This document shows positions 1-7,224 of a stretch of DNA of 14,018 bases, piece by piece. The stretch is from an uncultured Collinsella sp. GTDB lineage: Bacteria > Actinomycetota > Coriobacteriia > Coriobacteriales > Coriobacteriaceae. Where the stretch lies: positions 1-14,018 of the forward strand of contig CABUUG010000036.1 of assembly GCA_902494605.1 (NCBI GenBank), given 5' to 3'. Numbering within the stretch: the first letter of the stretch is position 1; every line of letters begins with the position of its first letter. Under the pieces are notes generated by a model. The model saw only the letters and a program-made list of their open reading frames with translations, made no database searches and was not told the origin of the DNA. The translations under genes and the position numbers were made by a program.

Positions 1-59
1 AGGCGGGCCTCGCGCTGCGGAGTGTTTTCAAAACCAAGCCCGGTCCCGGCCTGCAGTAA
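1..59 (+). CDS. C-terminal end of an unidentified protein (partial, cut by window edge)
   Basis: Frame 3 of the plus strand reads AGLALRSVFKTKPGPGLQ and then TAA at 57-59. Most codons end in G or C (GCG GGC CTC GCG CTG ...), as in the real genes of this window, while the competing minus-strand reading uses rarer codons such as AGG. Only 18 residues are visible and I do not recognise the family. If real, it converges with the DtxR-family gene that ends at 188. It could equally be non-coding, because the adjacent sequence looks like structured RNA. Confidence 0.3.
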   Translation, partial: AGLALRSVFKTKPGPGLQ

Positions 60-109
60 CGTTGCTGGCGGTTCTTAGGCATCGCTTGCTAGCGGGGTTC
101 CTTTGCTGA

Positions 110-187
110 AATGGACTTGGCCGAAAGGGCCGCTGGTCCCAGTCGCTGGTTCGCGCTTTGCGTGAACTCTGCGCTACCGTGGGACAG
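110..187. other. Possible structured RNA or intergenic hairpins downstream of the DtxR-family gene
   Basis: Several complementary segments are packed here. GTTCGCGC at 149-156 pairs with GCGTGAAC at 160-167 (8 bp with one G-T, 3-nt loop). This sits inside an outer stem, GTCCCA at 136-141 with TGGGAC at 180-185. Upstream, GGAC 113-116 pairs with GTCC 136-139 around an inner GGCC/GGCC hairpin (119-122 and 128-131). The two outer stems compete for 136-139. No T-run follows on either strand, so it is not a standard intrinsic terminator. The strand and nature are unknown. Confidence 0.3.
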
Positions 188-577
188 TTAGGCTTCTGTT
201 GTTGGACCCGCTACATCTTCCCGGCCCAACATCGCCCGTAGCTTCTCGAAGCTTGCCTCGCTCAGGCAGTGCTCCATGTGGCAGCCCTCTTGCGACGCGA
301 CCTCAGCCGAAACACCCGCATCCTCCAGCAGCCCCACGAAAAAGCAGTGACGCTCCCACATTTGGCGAGCGACCTCCAGACCACGCTCCGTCAGATGAAC
401 GTCGCGCTTGCCCATTTCGACATAGCCGTTGCTTTCCAGCGTCGCCATGGCCTTGGAAACGCTCGCCTTGGTTACGCCGAGGTACTCCGCAACGTCGATC
501 GAGCGCACGATGCCCTGGCGTTCCGACAGAACGTAGATCGATTCGAGATAGTCTTCTCCGGATTCACGTAGGGCCAT
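188..577 (-). CDS. DtxR/MntR-family metal-dependent transcriptional regulator
   Basis: This is a 129-residue metalloregulator that should bind DNA when loaded with Fe2+ or Mn2+ and repress metal-uptake genes. The start at 577 (MALRESGEDYLESIYVL) matches the family's N-terminus and follows GAAAGG; the open frame runs further upstream but that part is not family-like. Residues about 5-65 are a winged helix, with the recognition helix near 36-48 (TKASVSKAMATL). The metal/dimerisation part follows, with likely ligands D9, E12, H77, E97, C99, E102 and H103. D9 is MntR-like, while C99 in the E-G-C-x-x-E-H motif is at the position of the DtxR/IdeR cysteine. There is no C-terminal SH3 domain, so it is MntR-sized. 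The gene appears monocistronic, with operator-like repeats in its promoter (603-683) that suggest autoregulation. Iron or manganese specificity is uncertain. Confidence 0.9.
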   Translation of the reverse strand: MALRESGEDYLESIYVLSERQGIVRSIDVAEYLGVTKASVSKAMATLESNGYVEMGKRDVHLTERGLEVARQMWERHCFFVGLLEDAGVSAEVASQEGCHMEHCLSEASFEKLRAMLGREDVAGPTTEA

Positions 578-602
578 GGGCCGCCTTTCGCGATGATTGC
601 TA

Positions 603-683
603 GTTAGCCTTTGGATACTTTCCACGGCTAACTTTACCGCAAAAGTTGCCCATGTCTTACTACTTTGCCTAAAAGTTAGCCGT
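603..683 (-). promoter_or_regulatory. Promoter/operator region of the DtxR-family gene with repeated GTTAGCC half-sites
   Basis: ACGGCTAACTTT (624-635) and AAAGTTAGCCGT (672-683) are perfect 12-bp inverted copies. Further half-sites are GTTAGCC at 603-609 and AAAAGTTGCC at 641-650; the latter is a near direct repeat, 30 bp away, of AAAAGTTAGCC at 671-681. The core GTTAG/CTAAC resembles the DtxR operator core, and TTTGCCTAA at 664-672 resembles an MntR half-site. The array lies 26-106 bp upstream of the start, where an autoregulatory operator would be expected. Binding is inferred. Confidence 0.55.
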
Positions 684-703
684 GTTTCACAAAACGTGCG
701 GGA

Positions 704-741
704 CGAAAACAAAATGGGGACGCCCCGCAAGGAGTGTCCCC
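704..741 (-). terminator. Intrinsic terminator of the ABC-F / HAD unit
   Basis: On the minus strand GGGGAC and GTCCCC (736-741 and 716-721) form a GC-rich stem, followed by ATTTTGTTTT. It lies 24 bp after the HAD phosphatase stop and just before the DtxR-family promoter, so it separates the two units. Confidence 0.7.
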
Positions 742-764
742 AGGTGCCAGGTGCCGGCCCGCAG

Positions 765-1535
765 TTACATCAATCCAAAGTGCTTCGCGGCGTTGTAGAT
801 GCCGTCGTCGTCCACGGCAGTCGTCACATAGGTCGCCGCAGCTTTCACCGTGTCCTGTGCGTTGCCCATGGCCACACTCGTGCCCACGGCGGCAAACATC
901 GACAGGTCGTTCTCGCCGTCGCCAAAGGCAATCGCCTCGCTCGCGTCGATACCAAGCCGCTCGAGCGTCGCCGCCACGCCCAGGTCCTTGCCGCCGTTAG
1001 CGGGAATAATGTCGCAGAACAGGTCGCACCAGCGCGTGGTGAGCGAATGCGACACGGCGTCGGTCACGATATGTTCGTCGGCCGGGTCCACAAAGGCGCA
1101 GAACTGGTAGACCGGTGCGTCAAAGGCGTGCTCAAACGGCTCCTCGTGGTAGACGATTCCCGCGTTGCTGCCAGCCGTCACCACGCGCTCGGACAGGCGG
1201 TTCACAAACGAGTTCTCGCCCTGCATGCACAGCGAGTCATAGCGCCCCTGCGCCACCTGGTCCACAATCACCGCAACGTCGTCCGGATCGATCGGACAGC
1301 TGCGGTAAACCCCCTCGGCATCAAAACAGTGTTGACCCGAGAGCGTAATGTACGCATCCCAGCCCAGGTCGAACAGCCAGTCCGGCATCTGGTAGGTCGG
1401 ACGGCCCGTGGCGATCACGCATGCGATCCCCTGCTCGTGAAAGCTGTCGAGCACCTGCTGCGCCGACGCCGGAATCCGGTGGGTCTTAAAGCTCAGCAGC
1501 GTGCCGTCGATATCGAAAAACGCGGCTTTGATCAT
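765..1535 (-). CDS. Cof-type HAD-IIB family phosphatase
   Basis: This is a 256-residue cytoplasmic HAD hydrolase of the Cof/YbjI-like subfamily, which dephosphorylates small metabolites such as sugar phosphates, nucleotides or vitamin B6 phosphates. The catalytic motifs are complete: DxD at D8/D10 (nucleophile and acid/base), T43 in IATGRP (motif II), K183 in GGKDLG (motif III) and GDGEND with D206/D210 (Mg2+ binding). The long region between motifs II and III fits a C2B cap. The ATG is 6 nt after the stop of the upstream ABC-F gene, and a GAGGAG...GAGG ribosome site overlaps that stop, so the two genes are probably co-transcribed and coupled. The substrate cannot be told from sequence. Confidence 0.92.
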   Translation of the reverse strand: MIKAAFFDIDGTLLSFKTHRIPASAQQVLDSFHEQGIACVIATGRPTYQMPDWLFDLGWDAYITLSGQHCFDAEGVYRSCPIDPDDVAVIVDQVAQGRYDSLCMQGENSFVNRLSERVVTAGSNAGIVYHEEPFEHAFDAPVYQFCAFVDPADEHIVTDAVSHSLTTRWCDLFCDIIPANGGKDLGVAATLERLGIDASEAIAFGDGENDLSMFAAVGTSVAMGNAQDTVKAAATYVTTAVDDDGIYNAAKHFGLM

Positions 1536-1541
1536 CCTCGT

Positions 1542-3401
1542 CTACTCCTCGCCCTCGAGCTTCTCGCTCGCCTCGAGCCACGCCATCTCCAGCTCGTCCA
1601 TGGCGGCGTGAGCCTCGTCGATCTTTGCCTGCTGCTCGCCGAGCGCCGTGTAGTTGGTGGGATCGACTTGGGCCATCGCGGCCTCGGCCTCCTCAACGCG
1701 GGCGCGCTGCGTCTCCATCTTGCGCTCGAGCGAACTCACCTCGCGGCGGAGCTTCTGGCGCTCGGCGTTGGACAGGCCGTTGGGCTGACCGCTCGACTTG
1801 GGCTTTTCGGCCGCAGCTGCCGCGGCACCGGTGTCAAACGTGCCGGTCTTGGCGCTCGGCGCGCCCACGGGCTCGCCCTCGGCGGTGGCGTTGCACAGGC
1901 GCAGGTACTGGTCCACGCCACCGGGCATATGCGTCAGGTGGCCGTCGAGCAGCGCCCACTGCTGGTCGGTCACGCGCTCCATCAAAAAGCGGTCGTGCGT
2001 CACCAGGATCAGCGTGCCGGGCCAGCCGTCGAGCAGATCCTCGACAATCGCCAGCATGTCGGTATCCAGGTCGTTGCCGGGCTCGTCCAGGATGAGCACG
2101 TTGGGCTCGTCCAGGATTGTCAGTAGCAGCGACAGGCGACGGCGCTGGCCGCCCGAAAGATCGCCGATGCGACTCCAGAGCTGCTGCGTCGTAAAGCCCA
2201 GACGCTCGCAGAGCTTCTCGGGCGAAGTCTCCTTGCCGTCGATGACGTAGTACTTCTTATAGTTGCTGAGCACCTCTCGGATCGTGTCGCCCATGTAGGG
2301 TTCGAGCTCCTCGAGCTGCTGCGACAGCACGCCAAAGCGCACTGTCTGGCCAATCTTCACGCGGCCGCGCGTGGGCGCAATTTTGCCCTGGATCACATCA
2401 AGCAGCGTCGACTTGCCAGCGCCATTCTCGCCCAAAAGACCATAGCGGTCGCCCGCACCAATGAGCCAGGTCACGTCGGAGAGTACCTGCTTGGGCGCGC
2501 CATCGGTATCCGCATAGCCGGCGTCCACGTCGACCACATCGATAACCTGCTTGCCCAGGCGGCTCACGGCGAGGCGCTTGAGCTCCAGCTCGTCACGCAC
2601 GGGCGGCACGTCGGCGATCAGCTCGCGAGCGGCATCAACGCGAAACTTGGGCTTGGTGGAACGCGCCTGGGCGCCGCGGCTCAGCCACGCGAGCTCCTTG
2701 CGCGCCATGTTGCGACGGCGTTCCTCGGTAACCGCGGCCATGCGGTCGCGCTCCACGCGCTGCAGGATATATGCGGAGTAGCCGCCCTCGAAGGGATCGA
2801 CCTGGCCGTCGTGGACCTCCCACATGCTGGTGCAGACCTCGTCCAAGAACCAGCGATCGTGCGTGACCACGAGCATGGCGCCCTGACCGCGCTGCCAGCG
2901 AGCCTTAAGATGGCGTGCAAGCCAGTTGATGGTGCGCATGTCCAGATGGTTAGTGGGCTCGTCGAGCATGAGCACGTCGTAGTCGCCGATCAACAGGCGC
3001 GCGAGGTCCACGCGGCGGCGCTGGCCACCCGAAAGCTCGCCCACCGTGCCCTCCCAGGGCACATCGCTAATGAGACCGGCGAGGATCTGGCGCGTGCGGG
3101 GGCTCGACGCCCACTCATACTCGGGCGTGTCGCCCACGACGGCATGGTGCACGGTGTCGGTGTCGACAAGCTGGTCCTTTTGGCCGAGCAGGCCGATCGT
3201 GGTGCCGCGACGATGCGTCACGCGGCCGTCGTCGGGCTCCAGCGTGCCGGCGAGCACGCTCAGCAGCGTCGACTTGCCGTCGCCGTTTTTACCGACAATA
3301 CCAATACGGTCGCCCTCGCCCACGCCGAGCGTCACGCTATCGAAAATATGCTTGGTGGGAAACTCTAGGCTGACGGAATCGCATCCCAAAAGAATCGCCA
3401 T
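1542..3401 (-). CDS. ABC-F family ATPase (Uup-like, duplicated ABC domains)
   Basis: This is a 619-residue soluble protein with two ABC domains and no membrane segment, as in the ribosome-associated ABC-F group. Domain 1 has Walker A GKNGDGKST (37-45), signature LSGGQ (123-127), Walker B ending LDEPTNHLD (146-154) and switch His181. The ABC-F linker, rich in Arg, Lys and Glu, spans about 207-270. Domain 2 has GENGAGKST (324-332), LSGGQ (415-419) and LDEPGNDLD (438-446). An Ala-rich spacer is followed by a charged coiled coil from about 540 to the end, like the C-terminal domain of Uup. The start at 3401 (MAILLGCDSV) has AAGGAG 8 nt upstream; a longer reading to 3515 would cross the promoter. 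Likely role: translation-factor ATPase acting on ribosomes. An antibiotic-protection role is possible but not indicated. Confidence 0.93.
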   Translation of the reverse strand: MAILLGCDSVSLEFPTKHIFDSVTLGVGEGDRIGIVGKNGDGKSTLLSVLAGTLEPDDGRVTHRRGTTIGLLGQKDQLVDTDTVHHAVVGDTPEYEWASSPRTRQILAGLISDVPWEGTVGELSGGQRRRVDLARLLIGDYDVLMLDEPTNHLDMRTINWLARHLKARWQRGQGAMLVVTHDRWFLDEVCTSMWEVHDGQVDPFEGGYSAYILQRVERDRMAAVTEERRRNMARKELAWLSRGAQARSTKPKFRVDAARELIADVPPVRDELELKRLAVSRLGKQVIDVVDVDAGYADTDGAPKQVLSDVTWLIGAGDRYGLLGENGAGKSTLLDVIQGKIAPTRGRVKIGQTVRFGVLSQQLEELEPYMGDTIREVLSNYKKYYVIDGKETSPEKLCERLGFTTQQLWSRIGDLSGGQRRRLSLLLTILDEPNVLILDEPGNDLDTDMLAIVEDLLDGWPGTLILVTHDRFLMERVTDQQWALLDGHLTHMPGGVDQYLRLCNATAEGEPVGAPSAKTGTFDTGAAAAAAEKPKSSGQPNGLSNAERQKLRREVSSLERKMETQRARVEEAEAAMAQVDPTNYTALGEQQAKIDEAHAAMDELEMAWLEASEKLEGEE

Positions 3402-3436
3402 ATGCCCTGCTCCTTCGTAGAAATTCAACGTTGTCC

Positions 3437-3442
3437 ATAATA
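3437..3442 (-). promoter_or_regulatory. Probable -10 box for the ABC-F / HAD unit
   Basis: TATTAT on the minus strand lies 36 bp before the ABC-F start codon and just downstream of the pst terminator. No convincing -35 box is seen at 16-18 bp. The position between a terminator and a start codon supports it. Confidence 0.45.
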
Positions 3443-3471
3443 GCAGCGAAAAGGCGGGCCGCACACGACAC

Positions 3472-3509
3472 AAAAAGGCGGGCCATCTCCCAAAAGAGAT
3501 GACCCGCCT
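3472..3509 (-). terminator. Strong intrinsic terminator of the pst operon
   Basis: The 14-nt arms 3496-3509 and 3476-3489 pair with one G-T wobble (minus strand AGGCGGGTCATCTC against GAGATGGCCCGCCT). The loop is 6 nt and a T-run follows (TTTTTG). It lies 55 bp after the pstB stop. A partial second copy of the 3' arm plus T-run (GGCCCGCCTTTT) sits 24 bp further on at 3449-3460. Confidence 0.9.
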
Positions 3510-3564
3510 CTCCAATCAGTCCCGTGGCAACCGTGGCCGCCGCGGGCCTCAAGCATGTCCCGGA

Positions 3565-4437
3565 CTAGGAGAACATGCCGGTGAGGTAATCATTCAGCCG
3601 CTTATCCTTGGGCCGTTGGAAAATCTCGTCGGTCTCGTCGTACTCGACCATATCGCCCATGTAGAAGAACGCCGTGCGGTTGGACACACGCGACGCCTGC
3701 TCCATGTTGTGCGTCACGATGACGATGGCGCGGTCGGCAACGATCGATGACATCAGGTCCTCGATCGCCAGCGTCGAGATGGGGTCGAGCGCCGAGCAGG
3801 GCTCGTCGAACAAGATCACGTCGGGGTTGAGCGCCAGCGTGCGCGCGATGCACAGGCGCTGCTGCTGACCGCCCGAAAGCGCATAGGCGCTCTTGTCGAG
3901 CTTGTCCTTGACCTCGTCCCACAGTGCCGCGCCGCGCAGGCTCTCCTCGACCATGCGGTCGAGTTCGTCGCGGTCGGTGATGCCGTGGCGCCTAGGCGCA
4001 AACGTGATGTTGTCGCGAATGGACTTGCGAAACGGGTTGGGCTGCTGGAACACCATGCCAATGGAGCGACGCAACTCGTAGGTGTTCTCGGTCTTGGTGT
4101 TCACGTTGCGCCCGCGATAGTTGATCTCGCCCTCCACGCGGCAGCCGCGAATCTCGCGATTCATAAGGTTGAGGCTACGCAAGAAGGTCGACTTACCGCA
4201 GCCCGAAGGCCCGATGAGCGCCGTGATCTCGCCCTTGTGAAAGTCGAGCGACGTGTCGTGCAGGGCATGGTGGTCGCCATAGTACACGTTGACGTCCTTG
4301 GTGGAGAGCACGACCTCGTCGCTCACGGCCTTGCCGCTCACGCGCACGCGCTTCTCGCTCTCCCCCACACTCGATAGAAAGTCCTGGGTGTCGGACGCGG
4401 CCGCTTCGGTTGCGGGCGTTGCATTTATCTCGCTCAT
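3565..4437 (-). CDS. pstB: Phosphate ABC transporter ATP-binding protein PstB
   Basis: This is the ATPase that powers high-affinity phosphate import through PstC/PstA at the inner face of the membrane. It has 290 residues. Visible motifs are Walker A GPSGCGKST (76-84), Q-loop Q131 in VFQQPNPF, signature LSGGQQQR (187-194), Walker B plus D-loop ILFDEPCSALDP (208-219) and switch His in VTHNM. An N-terminal extension of about 40 polar residues comes before the ABC core and makes the protein longer than the usual 250-260. The ATG overlaps the pstA stop by 4 nt (ATGA), which indicates translational coupling. It is the last gene of the operon; no phoU follows, unlike in many bacteria. Confidence 0.97.
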   Translation of the reverse strand: MSEINATPATEAAASDTQDFLSSVGESEKRVRVSGKAVSDEVVLSTKDVNVYYGDHHALHDTSLDFHKGEITALIGPSGCGKSTFLRSLNLMNREIRGCRVEGEINYRGRNVNTKTENTYELRRSIGMVFQQPNPFRKSIRDNITFAPRRHGITDRDELDRMVEESLRGAALWDEVKDKLDKSAYALSGGQQQRLCIARTLALNPDVILFDEPCSALDPISTLAIEDLMSSIVADRAIVIVTHNMEQASRVSNRTAFFYMGDMVEYDETDEIFQRPKDKRLNDYLTGMFS

Positions 4438-5360
4438 TCGGCCGTCATCTTCCTTGCCAGTTGCTTGCCCACAATGCGGGCGATTACGTTAAACAGCAGC
4501 ACGCAAATCATCAGCAGCGCCGCGGTGCCCCAGACGATCTGCTGGGCCTCGGGGCTGCCTTCGCCATAGATCTTGTAGATGTGCACGGCGAGCGACTCGC
4601 CGGGGCGGAACACGTTCCAGGCGCAGGTGGGGCTCGACAGGTTAAAGCTCAAGAAGTTCAGGCGAACCGGCGAGCTCATACCCGAGGTAAAAAGCAGTGC
4701 TGCGGCCTCGCCAAACACGCGACCGGCCGAAAGCACGATGCCCGTCACGATGGCAGGCATGGCCTCGGGGATCAGGATGTGCAGCGTGGCCTCCCAGCGA
4801 GTGAGGCCCATGGCCAGGCACGCATCGCGCTGGGCCTGTGGCACGTCCTCGAGCGCCTGCTGAATCACACGCACCAGGATGGGGATATTGAACATGGTGA
4901 GAGCGACGGCGCCGGAGATGATGGAGTACTTCCAGCCCAGCTGCACCGAGAACACCAGAAAGCCGAACATGCCGACGACGATGGAAGGCAGCGAGGACAG
5001 CGTCTCGATGGCGGTAGAGGCGATGTCGCGGATAGGGCCGTTCGGCGCGTACTCAACCAGGAAGACCGCTCCGCCCAGACTGATGGGCACCGAGATGACC
5101 AGGGTGATCAACAGCAGATAGAACGAGTCGAACAGCTGGTAGAACACGCCGCCCTGGGTTCCGTTGGCGCGCGACGGCTCCGTGAGAAAGCCAGGTTTGA
5201 ACAGCGTCGAGATGCCCTCGAACAGGATGTAAGCCACCATGGAGATGACGATGAGCATGACGATGGCGACGATTGCCGTCAGCACGCCCGTGGCGATGCG
5301 ATCCTGCTTTTGGACACGCCCGAGTCTCGCCTCGTCGATATGGATGCGCGTGCTAGCCAC
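4434..5360 (-). CDS. pstA: Phosphate ABC transporter permease PstA
   Basis: This is one of the two membrane subunits forming the phosphate channel. Hydrophobic segments are clear: TGVLTAIVAIVMLIVISMVAY near the N-terminus, then YLLLITLVISVPISLGGAV, a segment around IVVGMFGFLVFSVQL, FNIPILV, and a C-terminal one at GTAALLMICVLLFNVIA, giving about six. The EAA-type coupling loop is CLAMGLTRWEATLHILIPEAMP. I chose GTG at 5360 (VASTRIHIDE), giving 308 residues, because it overlaps the pstC stop by 8 nt and has GGGGGCGAAGG just upstream. A TTG at 5384 would add 8 residues lying inside pstC. Gene order and overlaps show a single coupled operon with pstC and pstB. Confidence 0.95.
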   Translation of the reverse strand: MASTRIHIDEARLGRVQKQDRIATGVLTAIVAIVMLIVISMVAYILFEGISTLFKPGFLTEPSRANGTQGGVFYQLFDSFYLLLITLVISVPISLGGAVFLVEYAPNGPIRDIASTAIETLSSLPSIVVGMFGFLVFSVQLGWKYSIISGAVALTMFNIPILVRVIQQALEDVPQAQRDACLAMGLTRWEATLHILIPEAMPAIVTGIVLSAGRVFGEAAALLFTSGMSSPVRLNFLSFNLSSPTCAWNVFRPGESLAVHIYKIYGEGSPEAQQIVWGTAALLMICVLLFNVIARIVGKQLARKMTAE

Positions 5361-6261
5361 GAGCCTTCGCCCCCTTGCGGCCAATGAGATGGATAATCAG
5401 GATGAAGATGAGGCTCATGCCCATCAGCAGCAGACCGAGCGCCCACAGAACATCGTCCTGGGCCGAGCCCTCGGCATAGACCGCCATAGACGTGGTGAGC
5501 GTGGTGGTGATGGTGGACGCCGGCGACAGCAGCGACGTCGGCATGGCCTCGATACCGCCGATGACCATGCGCACGGCGAGCGTCTCGCCAAAGGCGCGGG
5601 TCATGCCAAGGATGACCGCGGTCATGAGCGACGGCATGGCGCTCTTGAGCACCACGTGCCAGATGGTCTGCCAGCGGGTATAGCCCAGCGCGAGCGAGCC
5701 CTGTCGGTAGCTGTCGGGCACGGCACGCAGGCCATCGACCGAAAGCGTGGTCATGGTCGGCAGGATCATGACGGCCAGCACGATGGCGCCGGGCAAGATG
5801 CCCAGGCCCGTGCTCACGTGGAAAACGCTCTTCATAAGGCCGACGACAACGTGAAAGCCGATCAGGCCAAAGACGACCGAGGGAATGCCGGTCAAAAGCT
5901 CAATAAGCGGCTGAAAGACCTTGGAGCCAAACTTAGGCCGAATCTCGACCGCAAAGATGGCAGAGCCGATGGCGATGGGCAGCGCGATGAGCGTGGAGAG
6001 CACCATGACCGCAAACGAGGTGACAATCAGGGGCAGGGCGCCGGTGTAGGGCAGGCCGTTTTTAGCCGTGTTGGCCAGGTCCCACTTGGTGCCGGTGAAA
6101 AACTCGACGACCGAGACGCCGTCCTTGACAAAAGCCGAGAGGCCCTTTTGGGCGACCATAAAGATGAGCGCGGCAACGACAAGCGTCACGAGCGCTACGC
6201 ACGCGCCCGTGACGCCCAGGCCCACGTTCTCAAGGTCGCGCTTTGGCAGCTGTTTTGCCAT
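5353..6261 (-). CDS. pstC: Phosphate ABC transporter permease PstC
   Basis: This 302-residue inner-membrane permease is the partner of PstA in phosphate import. A first membrane helix (VTGACVALVTLVVAALIFMV) is followed by a PstC-type periplasmic segment, further helices (IVTSFAVMVLSTLIALPIAIG; SVVFGLIGFHVVVGL; GAIVLAVMILPTM) and a last one at LWALGLLLMGMSLIFILIIHL. The coupling loop is LALGYTRWQTIWHVVLKSAMP. The ATG at 6261 has GGAAAGG 6 nt upstream and lies 24 bp after the pstS stop. It is the second gene of the operon. Confidence 0.96.
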   Translation of the reverse strand: MAKQLPKRDLENVGLGVTGACVALVTLVVAALIFMVAQKGLSAFVKDGVSVVEFFTGTKWDLANTAKNGLPYTGALPLIVTSFAVMVLSTLIALPIAIGSAIFAVEIRPKFGSKVFQPLIELLTGIPSVVFGLIGFHVVVGLMKSVFHVSTGLGILPGAIVLAVMILPTMTTLSVDGLRAVPDSYRQGSLALGYTRWQTIWHVVLKSAMPSLMTAVILGMTRAFGETLAVRMVIGGIEAMPTSLLSPASTITTTLTTSMAVYAEGSAQDDVLWALGLLLMGMSLIFILIIHLIGRKGAKARG

Positions 6262-6285
6262 TGCAAACCTTTCCGGGGCGATTAC

Positions 6286-7224
6286 TTATTTAGCAGAGAC
6301 CTTGCCGCTGGCGTCCTTGACGACCTTCATGGCAGAGACGGGGATGAAGCCCTGCTCCTCGACGAGCTTGCCCTGGACGTCGTCGGAAAGCATGAACTCC
6401 AGGAAGGCCTTGGTGGCCTCGTCGGCGTCCTTGGAGCAGTACATGTGCTCGGTAGCCCAGATCTTGAAGGAGTCATCAGTGACATTCTTGCTCTTGGGCT
6501 CGACGCCCTCGACCTTGATGGCGTTGAACTTGGAGTCATCGAAGTGCGAGAAGTCGAGGTAGGAGATGGCGTTGTCGGTGCTGGCCATCTGGGTCTGGAC
6601 ATCGCCGGACTTGTCGAGCTCGGCATCGCCCTTAAAGTCGACGGCCTCGTCGCCAAAGACGGCGGCCTCGAAGGTGGCGCGGGTACCGGAGCCAGCCTTG
6701 CGGTTGAGGACGACGATGGTGGCGTCGTCGCCGCCGACCTCCTTCCAGTTGGTGATCTGGCCAGAGAAGATGCCCTTGAGCTGCTCGAGGGACAGGTCGT
6801 CGACCGTCACGTTCTTGGAGACGACGGGACCCATGCCCACGACGGCAACCTCGTGGTCGACGAGGTTCTTGACCTGGTCGGCCTCGAGCTTGGTCTCGGC
6901 GAAGACGTCGGAGTTGCCGATGGTGACGGTGCCGGCGGCAACAGCGGTCAGGCCCTTGCCCGAACCGTTACCCGAGCCGGAGACGGAGACGTCCGGGTTG
7001 GCATCCATGAACTTCTCGGCAGCGGCCTCGACGAGAGCCTGGAACGAGGAGGCGCCGTCGTAGGTCACCTCGCCGGAGACGGACTCGGCAGCAGCGGCGC
7101 TACCCTTGTCGGCGGCGTCGGATGCGCCGGAGCCGCCGCAACCAACGAGACCGAGACCGACGATGCTGGCAAGACCACCAGCGAGGCCGAGGAACTGACG
7201 ACGAGAATAAGCCTGATCGAGCAT
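6286..7224 (-). CDS. pstS: Phosphate ABC transporter substrate-binding lipoprotein PstS
   Basis: This is the extracellular phosphate receptor, 312 residues. The N-terminus YSRRQFLGLAGG carries a twin-arginine motif (R8/R9), followed by a hydrophobic stretch and the lipobox LVGC with lipidated Cys29, so it appears to be a Tat-exported lipoprotein. A Gly/Ser/Ala-rich tether follows to about residue 50. The binding-protein fold has GNGSGKGL (85-92) and AGSGTRATFE (177-186), the loops that hold phosphate in this family. I chose ATG 7224 because GAAAGGAAG lies just upstream and the Tat signal starts there; in-frame starts at 7242 and 7257 would put residues in front of it. It is the first gene of the operon, with a 160-230 bp leader/promoter upstream. 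Confidence 0.96.
   Translation of the reverse strand: MLDQAYSRRQFLGLAGGLASIVGLGLVGCGGSGASDAADKGSAAAAESVSGEVTYDGASSFQALVEAAAEKFMDANPDVSVSGSGNGSGKGLTAVAAGTVTIGNSDVFAETKLEADQVKNLVDHEVAVVGMGPVVSKNVTVDDLSLEQLKGIFSGQITNWKEVGGDDATIVVLNRKAGSGTRATFEAAVFGDEAVDFKGDAELDKSGDVQTQMASTDNAISYLDFSHFDDSKFNAIKVEGVEPKSKNVTDDSFKIWATEHMYCSKDADEATKAFLEFMLSDDVQGKLVEEQGFIPVSAMKVVKDASGKVSAK

Noticed and set aside
1..60. Possible selenocysteine tRNA around TTTTCAAAA
   Set aside because: The bases flanking TCA do not pair as an anticodon stem, and there is no T-arm sequence (TTCGA) nearby.
603..683. CRISPR or tandem repeat array reading of the GTTAGCC repeats
   Set aside because: Repeats are short, partly inverted and at uneven spacing; they fit operator half-sites in a promoter.
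597..2126. Long plus-strand open frame of 509 residues
   Set aside because: It lies antisense to the HAD and ABC-F genes, has a composition rich in His, Arg and Val with no family motif, and starts inside the DtxR-family promoter. It is a shadow of high-GC minus-strand genes.
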